Below, in pieces: positions 10,273 through 21,482 of a DNA stretch of 64,000 bases. The position numbers were made by a program, and so were the translations under genes. Origin of the DNA: Dichetophora obliterata (Eukaryota > Arthropoda > Insecta > Diptera > Sciomyzidae); the NCBI GenBank assembly GCA_963920525.1, contig OY986435.1:263130962-263194961 (forward strand), in the 5' to 3' direction. Under the pieces are notes generated by a model. The model worked only from the letters and a program-made list of their open reading frames with translations. It ran no database searches and was not told the DNA's origin. The stretch's first letter is position 1, and each line of letters begins with the position of its first letter.

Positions 10273-11056
10273 AAGAAAAAACTGCATAGTTAGTTTTTTC
10301 ATTAAATTTGGAATTTAACAGATAAAATTATTTGACCCTTTGAGCTAGAAATTGCAATTTTTCAAGTTTTCAAGAAAAACAAGAAAAAATTTATTTTCGC
10401 GTGGGCCGTAAACTTCACTTATTCCATTTTCGCTATATAAATTGTGACAGCTCAAGGAACATGTTCTGTGAACGCATACCATTCAGCCCGAAAGTTGCGG
10501 AACAGTTCTTTCAGCTGAATGCAATGTTGTGCAATTTTTAAGTAAATTTAATTCAATCGCAAAGATTTCTCACTTAAATTTGCTTCCCTCTTTTTAGATT
10601 TTTTTACTTTAACAGCGTCAGAAGCAGCATCTGACAGTTAATACAACAGTTGTGTTTAAGTAGCATAGATTTTTTCGCTCGATCAAACGGCGTATGCTAC
10701 CTGATCAGTTTTAGAGAGCGCTACCAAAATTTTACCATTCAGCAAATTTTTACACAACAGTTGCCAACTGTTGTCGGCGCTGAATGCGGCCATTGTTTAA
10801 CCTGCTATTTTTTGTTTACATCCATCAGTGCAATTTTACTTTACCATTCTGCCTGCACACGCTCATTCATAACAATCAGTTGCTGTCATGTTAAATATCC
10901 CACTTTTTGCATTGACTGTTTTTGGCAGAAGTTTAAAAATGGCTGCCACGACACTTTTTTCATACGACGAATCGCGCACCCCCCAAAACATAACCTCACT
11001 ATTTGAAGCAAAAGTGTTATTACTATTTGATTGCTTGTCTAGAATACATTAATTAC

Positions 11057-11249
11057 TTTGATATTTCTTATCATTGTTGGATGAACTCGTCCAGTCACAA
11101 ATCTTGCCCAGACGGTCACTCTTGCTGAACGGCTGATATGGCATATCTTTGAAAGTGTCCGGGAGCTCGCATGGTCCCCAGCCGATTTCATTATATTGCA
11201 CTATCGGCTTCTCAAAGTGCGGCTGCGAAGTGTTAATAGTTTCACTCAT
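11057..11249 (-). CDS. eIF3d: eIF3 subunit d, exon 1 with start codon
   Basis: The first coding exon gives the N-terminus of eIF3d: [20 protein letters not shown], then [20 protein letters not shown] and [10 protein letters not shown], ending KKYQ. This is the conserved eIF3d N-terminus that docks on the eIF3 core. The ATG at 11249-11247 is the only plausible start and matches the usual protein start. The donor after 11057 is A|GTAATT; the carried base pairs with AC from exon 2 to code Asn. The 5' UTR upstream is short or spliced: TACAG directly precedes the ATG, so a non-coding first exon further right is possible. Confidence 0.94.
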
Positions 11250-12580
11250 CTGTACTGAGCTAAGGTTTTTATTTTATGATTATTTTTATTAATTTATTAA
11301 TATAAAATTTAGACTTTTCGTTGCTCGAAAAGTTGACGTGACAATCGCGAAAACGAAGCGTGTAGGAAAAGAACAATGACAGTAGAGTGGCACTGCCAGC
11401 ATGAAGTTTTTGCAGGGTTTTTTCTGGGAAATTAATTTACGCAAGAAAATGTTAAACAATAACGTCCAGGTGGCGCTTCAGTTAAGAGTTTTGTATCTTT
11501 CCTCAACCCCCCAGCAGTCACGGGCATCATCGAAGAATTCAACTTTGGTGATTTCTGTAAGAAAATTCTTGCATAGACTATACTTTAAGAATATTCTTTG
11601 ACGCGTCTGTCGTTAATAACAGACTTGCAGAATATTTATTAAATCATCTGCATTGGGCTCGTAAACAAATAAAAAACAAAAAGAACATAGCAACAATGAA
11701 AACAGTAGGACTCGCGAATCGCGATAAATCTTCTCTCTAGTATTTCTTATCGAAATTTCTCAATTTCGGAAAACGGTAAATTATAGAAATGATAAGCAGA
11801 ATAAACAAATCGGTTTGAGGTAGGGATGTGCAACTGCCAGCAAAAGTCGACTTTTTTGATTAATTTTGTACCGGTTTTGTTGGGCAGTTCAGAAGCAAAT
11901 GATAAAATAATTGTTAACAAATAAACAAAAATTTGTACATCCGTATATAAATAAAATAAAAAAAAACAAAGTTATGCAATTTTAGTTCTTGATTAGAAAA
12001 TATCGAGCGCTAACCACCGAATTCAGGGAGCACAACTAGTTGGGACGACGTTTCAGTTGATATTTTCTATTAGTTGGTGTCGGTTGTGTTTTATCGTGTT
12101 ATGTAAAAACCTTTGTTTGTTATATTCGTGAGTATATTAGAATAGTTCAATATCGTAATTACTTAAATATCATATTGTACTATACTAATAACATTACTAT
12201 ACAACTGTTTCCATTATATAATAACTGTGCATTTAAGTTGTGCAAGTTTAATTCTTGCATTTTAACTTTAACTATTTAGTTAATGCAGTGTTGTTGTTGT
12301 TTTTGCATGGTTGCTGTGTTTTAGTTTCTTCTTTGAGCGGTGATTTCAAAGAAGTAAAATATAAGGAAGTGCTGTAATAGCAGAAAAGTGTGGTATTTTC
12401 TTTATTGGTGTTGGTTCACACAAATACAGAAACAATCACAAAGGGCCGTATTCGGTTGTATCGTAAAAGAAGGCCCAAACTGTTAAAGTTTGTTCTTATC
12501 GCATTAAAATTTTAGGAACATTTCAAGAATAGCAACAACTGTAATTATTTAAAAAATTTCAGATCGCTCGCAATTGGCTT
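11250..12580. other. Upstream region of eIF3d
   Basis: This must contain the eIF3d promoter, since the gene is transcribed leftward, but I cannot point to a convincing core promoter. No coding sequence is evident on either strand. A rightward transcript starting near an initiator-like TCAGTT at about 12053 is possible but not supported. Confidence 0.4.
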
Positions 12581-13140
12581 AGAAGTTATAGGCATCCAAC
12601 GTTGGAAAAAGTGGACTAAAAATCTAGCTAATTTTTTAAGTTTTCCAACAAAACTAAATTTTATGGGTATCAAAAGAGAGATAATTCAAGTATCTATTCA
12701 ACAAGATATCAAACATAAAAATACTTGCATTTAAGATACAACCCTTTTTTTACTTAAAATCAAGAGGTTTTTCCAAATTTAATAAAAAGAACTAAATGTA
12801 CTAATAGGAAGCCTTTGGCCGCTGCTTAGGGTTTACAAACCTCAGTAAGTACAACACAGGCTTCTCTGTCTACAGTTATTCTGGATGTAGTTATCTTTTT
12901 AATAATTCTCTTTTTAATGAATTGCTTTCGTAAAAGGGAAACCACTCGTTTTTCATACAAATTCTAAATATAAAAAAAAATATATCTTGAAAAGTTATGC
13001 ATAGAATTTTATATTTGACACCTCGTTGAACAGATACGCGCATTACCTTTGTTTTAATACCCATAAAGCTTAGTTTTGTTGAAAAACTAGAAAAACAGCA
13101 AGATTTTTAGGTAATTCTTCTAAATTTGAAGGCCTATAAA
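12581..13140. repeat. Foldback-type repeat, related to 56933-57773
   Basis: The left arm from 12581 (GAAGTTATAGGCATCCAACG) and right arm ending at 13140 are inverted and imperfect over about 140 bp. The arms share TATTCAACRAGRTATCAAAC-type sequence, and the same arrangement recurs at 56.9-57.8 kb. The 12802-12876 dispersed repeat is embedded in the loop. Confidence 0.6.
12802..12876 (-). repeat. Dispersed repeat, inverted partner of 10196-10272
   Basis: This reverse-complement copy of the 10.2 kb repeat keeps the GCCTTTGGCCGC core and the CTGTCTACAG end. The two copies are about 2.5 kb apart. Confidence 0.7.
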
Positions 13141-14217
13141 TTCTAAACTTGAACTTTCATTACAAATTAAATTAGGTTAATTTTTAAAAATACTTATTTT
13201 TTGAGTGTTTCTGCCTAGTTGTTGTGTAAAAATCAGAAAAATTTAACAAACAAGTACTAAATCTGATTCACTATGCTGAAAACAAGAGCGCCCCAAATAT
13301 GTATTCAACTGTGAAAAATGACTGCGCCTCTGAAGCAGTGTTTATGTTTTGACAGATGTGGTTTGATCAAACTGGCGCAAAATCAACGGGGTCTAATTTG
13401 CATTTTTAAACCATTTTTAATTAGAAATATATACATTTCTAATACAAATAAGTTAAAAAAAATATCGTTAGAAACTAAATAAAGCACTTTTGTCAAAAGA
13501 ATTCAAACCGTATGGACATATTTACCTGCGGAGCGAAAGCGCATTGTTTTTAAGTTTTCGGGAACTTTTACCATTCTTAGCCGCACAACTCATGTTGCAT
13601 TTATTTTTGTGGTTTGTTTCTTTGATTTTGTTGCTTTTTAAGCAGTGAAAAATGCTTAAAATGAAATAATTTTCAACTATTTTTCTAAGCAGTCTTCCAA
13701 TCATATGCCAGGGTTCTCAGAAATGTAAAAACACTTTCTTTCTCGCTCGCACAATTTCCGAATGGTGCGACAGTTCACGTACAGTGTATGTGTTAGCAAC
13801 ACCATTTCTTTACATTTTAATTTTATGAAGGGTAAATAATATTATATGAGGATACATGTATCTATTATGAAATAAATAAGCTTTAAAGTAGTTTTCTAGC
13901 ATGATCTTGACTAATTTCTTATTGCCCATAATTTTTTTTTTGGCTTTTTGCATTTTTAATTTTTTATTCAAGAAATTGATTCTCACTTGCATTCTGTATC
14001 TTATAAAGAATTTCTTTATATCGTTTGCTAATGCAATGGACGAACATAAATCAAACATTTTTTAAATTGGGACAGTGCTCAATTAAACCATTGAATATTG
14101 AACCATTAAACTTACTTGTAACGACGGCAATGCATTCGACATCGAACGTTGTTTTTTGCAGCATGGACCACTTTCTACCAAATGACTGATATGCAACAAC
14201 GGCACTGCATTCGGCAT
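13141..14217. other. AT-rich stretch, no gene recognised
   Basis: Short open frames here (for example 13522-13704 and 13810-14058, minus strand) are lysine/phenylalanine-rich, as expected from AT-rich non-coding DNA. They have no recognisable domain. Confidence 0.45.
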
Positions 14218-14245
14218 CAAACAAGGTGGCTTGCAGCACGAATTA
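14085..14245 (-). repeat. Local tandem duplication of ~70 bp next to the THAP relic
   Basis: Two diverged units, each containing GCANTGCATTCGRCATCRAAC and a TTGCAGCA block, lie head to tail. On the minus strand they read MPNAVP and MSNALP, so the duplication arose in former coding sequence after the THAP module. Confidence 0.55.
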
Positions 14246-14420
14246 CATGGAGCGTTGATGAAATCGGTTTCTGAGAAATGTTTTTCACAAACTTTTACTG
14301 TAAATTCCAAGTCTAAGCTACAAGACTCCGCCCACTTTCGCCTCTTAGAACACAAAAAAAAAAACTTAAATTTTCTTTATTCCACGTTGTCCGACAAATT
14401 GTACAACTTTTTTTTGCCAT
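14220..14420 (-). pseudogene. THAP-domain relic
   Basis: From an ATG at 14420 on the minus strand, MAKKSCTICRTTWNKENLSF supplies the first Cys pair of a C2CH THAP zinc module. A run of T then shifts the frame, and KRRKWAESCSLDLEFTVKVC followed by EKHFSETDF supplies the conserved Trp and the Cys/His pair. Spacing between the two halves is what a THAP domain needs. The frameshift breaks the gene. THAP domains occur in P-element transposases and in host proteins. A sequence at 14741-14759 resembles the right end of the P-like MITE at 4609-5030, so transposon origin is likelier. Confidence 0.72.
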
Positions 14421-14429
14421 TTTTTTAAT

Positions 14430-15400
14430 TTTAAAAGTTATAAAAATATATGTAACTTCACACACAATTCACTATTAAAACCACTAATACACGCTTATAT
14501 AACCAAGAACAAAATTTGAAGCAGAAGGCTTAAGCTGGATTATAACATACAAAAATATTTCAAGCTTGCCTAAAACAAAAAACCTGTACTTTCCCGTTTT
14601 GAACTATTTTTAGTAAAGGATTTCATCAGAAACGCTTAGACAAAGTATGGATTTTTCATTGGATTTTAATTTGTGATATGGCAGCACTATATTTTATGAT
14701 TTTGACATTAACAATAGGTTTTGTCAAAGCTACTAACCCTACCTCATTATTCTGCCATGTACTGGCCTATGTAGCATACCTGTAAAGCTGTCAAACTTTA
14801 CTTACAAAATCAAATTTTCTGTTTCTTTCACTCATTCAAAAGTTTGGCAGCTTTAGCAAATGACGTTGACGTCACTTACACCTTGATTTCTTGCACCATG
14901 GCCGAGTTATAGCGTCCGTAACAGTGATGCCAGTTTGAGGGTAATTTGAGGGTAATGAGGGTTATTTAATACTTTAATAAAATTTTGAACATAAAATTTT
15001 AAACCTAAGTAAAGTTAAGTTTGAAAGATATTTTATAGATTTTTCAAAATTGTAAAAGGGAAAAAAGGGAACTTTTTCATGTGTTTTTGGGAAATTACTC
15101 ATAAATATACTGGCAACACTGATCCGTTATCGAGCAAAATTGTGCAAGATTAATAGGCAATTGCTTCGTCGGTAGCCATGAACAAAATTTTAATTTCGTA
15201 ACTTTTGCACTCAGCACGTCGGATTCTCGTCGGATTTGAGAAACTCTGAAAAACAACAACGAAACTGATTTTGATTAGAGGAAATTATCGAAAAATTTTG
15301 TTGTTTTTGGCAAGCAAAAACTACCAAAATATAAGATGTGATTAAAAAACATTATATAAAAAAAAATATTTTTTAAAGTTATATATAAATTGCTTAACGA
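14430..15400. other. Unassigned non-coding DNA
   Basis: It includes the P-like right-end motif ATTCTGCCATG at about 14749-14759. Otherwise no gene or clean repeat is visible. Confidence 0.4.
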
Positions 15401-15420
15401 AATATACAGGGTGTCCTTGA

Positions 15421-17130
15421 TCAACATTTCAATCCGAAGCTAGTTGATTCCTTGGGTCAAGACAAGAAAAAAATTGTATGGCACCATAGAAATGAAATTC
15501 GAAATGCACCATAGAAACGAAACGAGTTTTTTTGCTTCTGCAAACTTCGATAAACTGTCGAACACCAATGAATGTTGAAATATATAAAGAAGCAACTAGA
15601 ACAGATGGCAACCTTGGTAGAGTTGATGGCGGTGATCTATAAATAGCCTACTGCTTTAAAATGTCATATGATTTGTAGCCAATTGAGCGTTCAATTGGTT
15701 CTAGGTATCCTATTCGTATTCCTAAATGTGTGAAATCATATACAAATTTAAACAATGAGTTGATTACAGCTTAATCACACAAAGACTACTGAAGAGAAAA
15801 ATGTAGCGATTTCCGAAAGACTGTCTAGTCACCTAAGTGATTGACTCTGTACGGAGTTGCCGTTGTTGTTGTCGTTTTCTTAAAAACTTACTTGATCTAA
15901 AGCTCGCAATTAAATTCATGTAAAAAGTAATATTTTTTTGATGCAGTTTTAATTTACAAATAATTCTCTACAATATTTCATTATGAGACTTTATCGTAAA
16001 GCAACGAATTAGAGCGAATTAATTATTTTATGAAAACATACACTCAAAAAGCACTTACTAATAAATACGGAAACAGCAACGTTTCTCTTCAGATATTGTT
16101 TTTACGACATAAAACCATAATTAAAAAAATGCATATCTCTTTATTTTTTTCATATTTAATATTTTTTGAATTTTCTTCAAAAACAAATTCGATTCAAAAT
16201 GTAAAGACATGATGAAAAAGTTATTTAAATTTTAAGCTAAAGTACAAAATCAAGTTGGGAAGATATCAAAGAATCAAAATTCAAGCCCTGCTAATAGCTA
16301 TTTCAGTTTTCTTATATAAATCCTCCAGTTCACGGCTTAGTTTGTAAAGTTTTCTAAGCCGATAGTGGGATATGTAAAAACTAACATTATCGTTATTCTA
16401 TGCGAATTCGGTTTCACTATTTTGATAATTTATATCCATTTTAGATGTCACTTATCCCAGTAACACACTTAGCGGTATTTATGTCCTCTGATAATGATAA
16501 ACAAATGACGCATGTTAAGCAAAGTATCAGTCGGAAATAACCCAATCGTCCGACATTCACATGTTTTCTAACATCATCCCACATTTGATGTCATCCTGAT
16601 GAGAGTGGCTCTGTTGTGCGTGTTAGTGAACTTTTAATGTAAACATACATATGATAGGGTGGGATCGTATGGACGGGCAGCAATATCATTTTAGTACCGT
16701 TTTGAAGACATAAAATGCCTCATAACTTTTTTATTGGCAGATGGTGTCCCCGATGAGCTTGTAAATGTTGCACTGTGTAGCGCTCCTAAAGTACTGTAGC
16801 AACACGCAGCATGTGCTTATTAAAAATACAGTCATGTGAAAATAAATAGGGACATCTATATTTTTATATTTGAAGCTGAATGAATTATATACAAAGTGCT
16901 ACAGATATAGCATTAATTCCCTCGGCTGGTGATTCTTCTTGATAAAGCAAGTATAACACTTTCTAAACTACTAGAAGAACTACTAAGAATCTAAACTACT
17001 CACCATAAAATAAAAAAATAATTTTTTGTATTTTAGAAAAAATATCAGATTTTTCATAAATATATTAATCGCTTTCGTGTCATGTGCTGAAGCGGAGAAA
17101 AAATTTTGAGATTATCCAACAAAATATCGA
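15421..17130. other. Unassigned non-coding DNA with a repeat also found at 22.3 kb
   Basis: A segment at about 15850-15925 (GAGTTGCCGTTGTTGTTGTC, then ACTTGATCTAAAGCTC) is repeated in the same orientation at about 22306-22375. No gene is seen. Short open frames here lack domain signal. Confidence 0.45.
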
Positions 17131-17135
17131 CAAAT

Positions 17136-17427
17136 TTTCTATCTTTTGTTTTAGCGGAGCTGTTACTGTCCAAAGTTAGAATTTAAAAAATACTGTTGAT
17201 TAAAGGCCAATTTTTCAGTGCAAGTTTAAACTCTAGTCAAATTAAACCGAGCTTAACTCACCAAAATTGAACGTTTAAACTCGGTTTAGGCAAAAAAGAA
17301 ACACATTAAATGATAATTTAAGTCAATTTAACTTAAACGAATGCTAAAATATCTAAAGTATTTCTACATGAAAAAAAGACATTTTAAATTTGGACGATTA
17401 CAGCTCCGCTAAAACAAAAGATAGAAA
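17136..17427. repeat. Small inverted-repeat element
   Basis: ATTTTCTATCTTTTGTTTTA at about 17137 with AGCGGAGCTGT following is mirrored at 17380-17427 (ACAGCTCCGCTAAAACAAAA...). The arms are about 48 bp with a few mismatches and the loop is about 190 bp. Confidence 0.65.
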
Positions 17428-17439
17428 ATGTTGAAACAT

Positions 17440-17825
17440 TATAAAATCATGTAAAATCATTATGATGGTCATGTTGATTCCTTATGAAATCATGTAAAAT
17501 CATTATCATGATCATGTTGAATCATTATGAAATCATGTGAAATCATTATGACGATATTGTTGAGTTATTATGAAATCATGTCATGAAATCATGTTGAATC
17601 ATTATGAAGTCATGTAAAATCATTATGATAATCATGTTGAATCATTATGAAATCATGTGGAATCGTTATGAAATCATGTAAAATCATTTTTATGGCAATG
17701 TTGAATCATTATGTTGATTCATTATGAAATCATGTTAAATCATTATTATGATCATGTTGATTCATTATGACATCATGTAAAATCATTATGATGGTTTTGT
17801 TGAATCATTATAAAATCATGAAATC
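17440..17825 (+). repeat. 43-bp minisatellite (ATCATG-rich)
   Basis: About eight to nine diverged units follow the pattern AATCATTATGAAATCATG, TAAAATCATTATGATGATC, ATGTTG (about 43 bp). The unit is made of near-palindromic ATCAT/ATGAT words. A related array in the opposite orientation lies at 20205-20530. Confidence 0.75.
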
Positions 17826-17829
17826 CAGC

Positions 17830-18480
17830 TGAATGCTAACCTCATTTTGAAATAAAAAGAACTTAAAGGTCGTTTTATTTTTTTTATTGAAAAATATAAA
17901 AGAAATTTATGACGTATAATTATAAAAATTTATTTCTTCTAATATAAACATACCTCAGAGTCTAATATAAACATACCTCATTTTTTCTCCAACTAAATAA
18001 CTTTTCTCTGAAACTCGCACGAAGTCCAATGGGTGGTAAATACCTTAAGCTTTCGTAGTCAATTGAAGATTCTAAAAAAAAATAACATTTTGAAATTAGG
18101 GGTATTTATGAATCGTGCACTTCCCACTGCAGTTGAGGACTTGCGCACTTTACAAAAACAAAATACACGTACGTTAAAAATGTGCACAAGTGGTTTTCTT
18201 TTGTAACCTAAAAATTGAGGACTTGAATCGTTCACACTGAAAATTTTAACAGCTTTGTCAGTTACCCAGTGATATGAGCTTTCAGTGCTTGAATATTGTT
18301 GTTATTGCTTTTTGTTAATAAATCTAAAAAGTTATGTCACCGCCATGGTTCGGCGTTTTGTCGTTGGATGGATGTTTCGTCAGCCAAAATAAAGCATGCA
18401 TCCAACAATAAATTGACAAGCAATGCACCGACATACTTTGGCGATGGAAAACTGTGATAATGTACTAACAAAACCATCAA
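17830..18480. other. Unassigned non-coding DNA
   Basis: The 13-bp word TAATATAAACATACCTC is duplicated side by side near 17940-17980. No gene is visible. Confidence 0.4.
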
Positions 18481-18964
18481 AGACCCCTTTTACATTGATC
18501 AAGACTTGAAGTCAAATTTTGTTGACGTTCTTTTTTGAACTTGACGAAAGCTTTCACATTGATCAAGGCTTGAATTCAATTGCTTGTCTTCTTTCCTTGT
18601 TTTCTAAAAATAAAACGAGATAGGTAGCAAGCAAATGAATTATAGTTTATAGAAATTTGCACCTGAATTTTAATTTTTTACCACGATGGAAGTTAACAAA
18701 ATGTTTTTGCTTAAAAATTTAATCAAAATTAAATTAAATTAAATGCAAAAAAATTTTAATGCAACCGAAGTCTAACAAACTCACATTGATATGCGAAAAA
18801 TAAAATAAAAAGCACTGCCAACAACGCGAAAAAACAAAAGGAATACGAAAAATTGCCGGTACAGCTTCAAGTTTCTTTTTCCCTTCCGTCGCTTCCGATG
18901 TGCGGCGAATTGCCTACAAACTCTGAAACTTGACTTCAAGTCTTGATCAATATAAAAGGGGTCT
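18481..18964. repeat. MITE, copy 1 of the AGACCCCTTT family
   Basis: Inverted ends AGACCCCTTTTACATTGATC (18481) and its mirror ending AAAAGGGGTCT (18964) match over more than 30 bases, with GACTTGAAGTCAA also mirrored. A second copy lies at 20529-20970 in the same orientation; both contain GGCGAATTGCC. There is no transposase and no clear TSD. Confidence 0.78.
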
Positions 18965-19195
18965 AACAACAACATGCAAATCGCGATGCTGTCACTGGGC
19001 AAGAAAAAAAAATAACTACACTAGTAATGTGTGTTACTGTTGTTGCTGCTGTTGCTAAAGGGCCACCTGGGGGTCAATTCCCGTTCTGCGTTATCGTCAT
19101 ATGAAAAGTGTTTTAAGCTTTACACGGAAAACGCGATTCCCGTCCCCCAGGTCCTTAACCGAGCACATTCTTGTTGTAATAACTTTTTTAGAATT

Positions 19196-19381
19196 AGGCT
19201 GAGTTCCTAAATGCATTTATGCAATGCATCAGTGTGTTTTATTTTGAATTGGTTCGAAGCTTTTTTACCAAAACTGCGCAACTAGAATATTTTTAAGAAT
19301 GTCAACAGAGTAAATTTAGCATCAATTCAAAATGAAACACACTGATGCATTGCATAAATGCATTTAGAAACTCATCCTTAA
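19196..19381. repeat. MITE with ~54-bp inverted arms
   Basis: The left arm (CTAAATGCATTTATGCAATG, CATCAGTGTGTTTTATTTTG) is almost perfectly reverse-complemented at the right end up to 19378. The arms make up more than half of the element. TA flanks both ends, consistent with a Tc1/mariner- or Harbinger-type origin. Confidence 0.78.
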
Positions 19382-19397
19382 TCATATTTTGGGGATA

Positions 19398-19592
19398 CTA
19401 ACTTTTTGAGCAATGTTTCACTTCCGATAAATACAAATGTTTTAATAGTTCGTCGAGCACAGCCTCATAGTTATCTTCATGGATAATTATATTTTCGAAG
19501 AACACCACATTACCTTCTGCTTCATCTACCTCCACTAGCACTTCTTCACTTGTATTTTCCATTAAACACTTTTTAATTTTTGCACGACGCAA
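19398..19592 (-). CDS. Short acidic ORF, function unknown
   Basis: This 64-codon frame starts MRRAKIKKCLMENTSEEVLV and continues into a Glu/Asp-rich segment (EVDEAEGNVVFFENIIIHED) and a Leu/His-rich end. The balanced composition is more protein-like than the lysine-rich noise around it, and it lies exactly between two MITEs. It has no recognised domain, no visible introns or start context to rely on, and could be a leftover of a transposon gene. I cannot assign a function. Confidence 0.25.
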   Translation of the reverse strand: MRRAKIKKCLMENTSEEVLVEVDEAEGNVVFFENIIIHEDNYEAVLDELLKHLYLSEVKHCSKS

Positions 19593-19620
19593 CTTGCAAC
19601 TCGCGATTAAACTTCTGATA

Positions 19621-20151
19621 AGGGCTGTTCACATTTCAAACCGCTCATCAAATCATTTGTCAAATCGTTTGACCACAAAAGTGTTCAAACTCATCAAATT
19701 TTTCATCAAATTTCATTTTATCTTGAACACCGAAGTAAGCACATCGCGATGACGGAAAATTATTAATACCACTTGTTATTAAAATCGTATTGGAAGAAGA
19801 AGAAATTATTTTATAAATTATTATAAATTATTTGCAACAGTTATTTATTATTGTTTTGCTATTATTTTCTTCCGCTCCCTCTTTTGCCACGATGTGCTCA
19901 GGTTGAAAACTTTTTTGAACTGACAAAATCGTACTACACAATTTGACGAGTGTTTACACTCGTCAAATCATTCGTCAAATCAGCAGAAAAATCAAAAAAT
20001 TTTGATTTTCATCAAACGATTTGACCAACGATTTGAGTGGTGTTCACACTCGTCAAATCGCCATCAAATCCATACAAATTCTGTTGGTCAAATCATTTGT
20101 CAAATCAGTTGATGATCGATTTGATGAGCGGTTTGAAATGTGAACTGCCCT
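19621..20151. repeat. MITE of the AGGGCTGTTCACATTT family (531 bp)
   Basis: The left end AGGGCTGTTCACATTTCAAA and right end (read inward AGGGCAGTTCACATTTCAAA) form near-perfect inverted repeats that go on through CCGCTCATCAAATC. ATA flanks both sides (19618-19620 and 20152-20154), a TA or ATA duplication. The interior is full of the word TCAAATC. A truncated relative lies at 27713-27880. Confidence 0.8.
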
Positions 20152-20204
20152 ATATGCAAAAATTCACCAGAACTTAACGGAACTTCTTAAGCACGCTAAC
20201 AATT

Positions 20205-20530
20205 TTTTTTACATGATGCAATAATGATTTTACTAGATTCCATAATGATTCTACATGAAATCATAATGATTCTACATAAAATCATGTCGATTAACTTTTT
20301 ACATGATGCAACACACAATGATTTTAATGGATTTCATAATGATTTCACATGAAATCATAATAATTTTACTCTGCAAAATTAATACCAACACATACACACC
20401 ATGGACGTGTGCGTGCGTCTTTTTTTTATATGATTTTACATGAAATCACAATGATTTTAATGTTGCTGTCACCACGAAATATGAAATCATGTAAATGAAA
20501 TCAACTATGCATCACAATGATTTTACTATG
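20205..20530 (-). repeat. Diverged ATCATG minisatellite, inverted relative of 17440-17825
   Basis: Words such as CATGAAATCATAATGATT recur about every 40-60 bases and are the reverse complement of the 17.4 kb units. The array is more degenerate and interrupted by a unique stretch near 20380-20420. Confidence 0.6.
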
Positions 20531-20970
20531 TCCCCTTTCACATTGTTCAATTTTTTTGACGTTCTCTTTTGGACTTGACGAAAGCTTTCACATTTGTCAA
20601 GAATTGAATTCAATTGTTTGTCATCTATGCTTGCTTTCTTAAAAACAAAAGCGATTGCATCAACAGCTTAAAATTGTTCGTTAATTATAATTCATAAGCG
20701 ATGGAAATATGCTTATTATAAATAAATATCGAAAATAGTTCAACAAAATAACTTGTTTTCAAGTTTCAGTACATCAAACGCACCCCAATACACAAAAAAT
20801 GAAGCAATCTGCAAAAAATGAGAAAAGCAAAAAGGGAACACGAAAAAGTTGACGGTACAGAGACACCGGTACCGTCAACTTTTTCTCCCTTTCGTCGCTT
20901 CCGATTTGCGGCGAATTGCCAACAAACTATGAAAATTGAATTCAATTCTTGAACAATCTGAAAGGGGTCT
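20529..20970. repeat. MITE, copy 2 of the AGACCCCTTT family
   Basis: The ends (TCCCCTTTCACATTGTTCAA left, GAACAATCTGAAAGGGG right) and the interior GGCGAATTGCC match the 18481-18964 copy. It has an extra internal hairpin, AAAAGTTGACGGTAC at about 20844 with its mirror ending near 20886. Confidence 0.75.
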
Positions 20971-21055
20971 ATGCAACATTTTTCTGTGTGCAGTATTCGT
21001 TATATTTCGTCATCAATCTGAGCAAACCGATTATCAGGGCCGAGCTCTCCTCTTA

Positions 21056-21482
21056 AGGCTTGATTACCCAAGCGTAACGTGAGGTGGCGCAGCGGGATGT
21101 AGCGTAGTGCGACGTTGCCTCGAGGATAAGCGATTACCGAAATCGTAATCCAACGTAGTGCAGGCGCCGTAGTGCAGGGCACTCATTTTATTCTAGTAGG
21201 CTTATTTACTTCTCCTCGTCAATCAAAGATTGCATCCTTTCTTATATAGTATTAAAATTTACAATAATGTGAAGTTAAACAAATTTTTTCGCTTGTAACA
21301 CAGCTGTCGAACTGTCAAAAATTGTAACGTTGCGTAGAAATCTATTTTCTACAGACTTCTACGCTGCGTCACGCCACGTTACGATTTCGGTAACGACTTG
21401 TACACATTTATCATTAAACAGATTTTAGCTTGACAATTGGTAACGTCGCGCTACGTTACCTTACGCTTGGGTAATCCAGCCT
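21056..21482. repeat. PIF/Harbinger-type MITE (427 bp, TTA TSD)
   Basis: The inverted ends AGGCTTGATTACCCAAGCG and, from the right, AGGCTGGATTACCCAAGCG continue through GTAA..GTAGCG. A 3-bp TTA lies on each side (21053-21055, 21483-21485), the PIF/Harbinger signature. GC-rich repeats of the word CGTAGTGC/GCGTAACG fill the arms. There is no ORF. Confidence 0.8.

Larger units (their letters stand above)
6298..11056 (-). other. eIF3d: eIF3d intron 1, 4.8 kb, filled with TE sequence
   Basis: The donor GTAATT at 11056 and acceptor TTTTTTTAG ending at 6298 bound a 4.76 kb intron. It carries a 2.5 kb inverted-repeat element with a LINE relic and a MITE inside, plus assorted degenerate repeats. Nothing in it is coding for eIF3d. 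Confidence 0.85.

Noticed and set aside
12030..12420. 5' exon of a rightward gene divergent from eIF3d
   Set aside because: Only an initiator-like word supports it; no coding sequence or splice structure follows.
16640..16775. Foldback or Transib-like end near GATAGGGTGGGATCG and GCACTGTG
   Set aside because: No partner end or duplication could be found on the other side.
17440..17825. Regular ~43-bp repeats as a CRISPR-like array
   Set aside because: There are no unique spacers between units and the genome is eukaryotic; it is a minisatellite.
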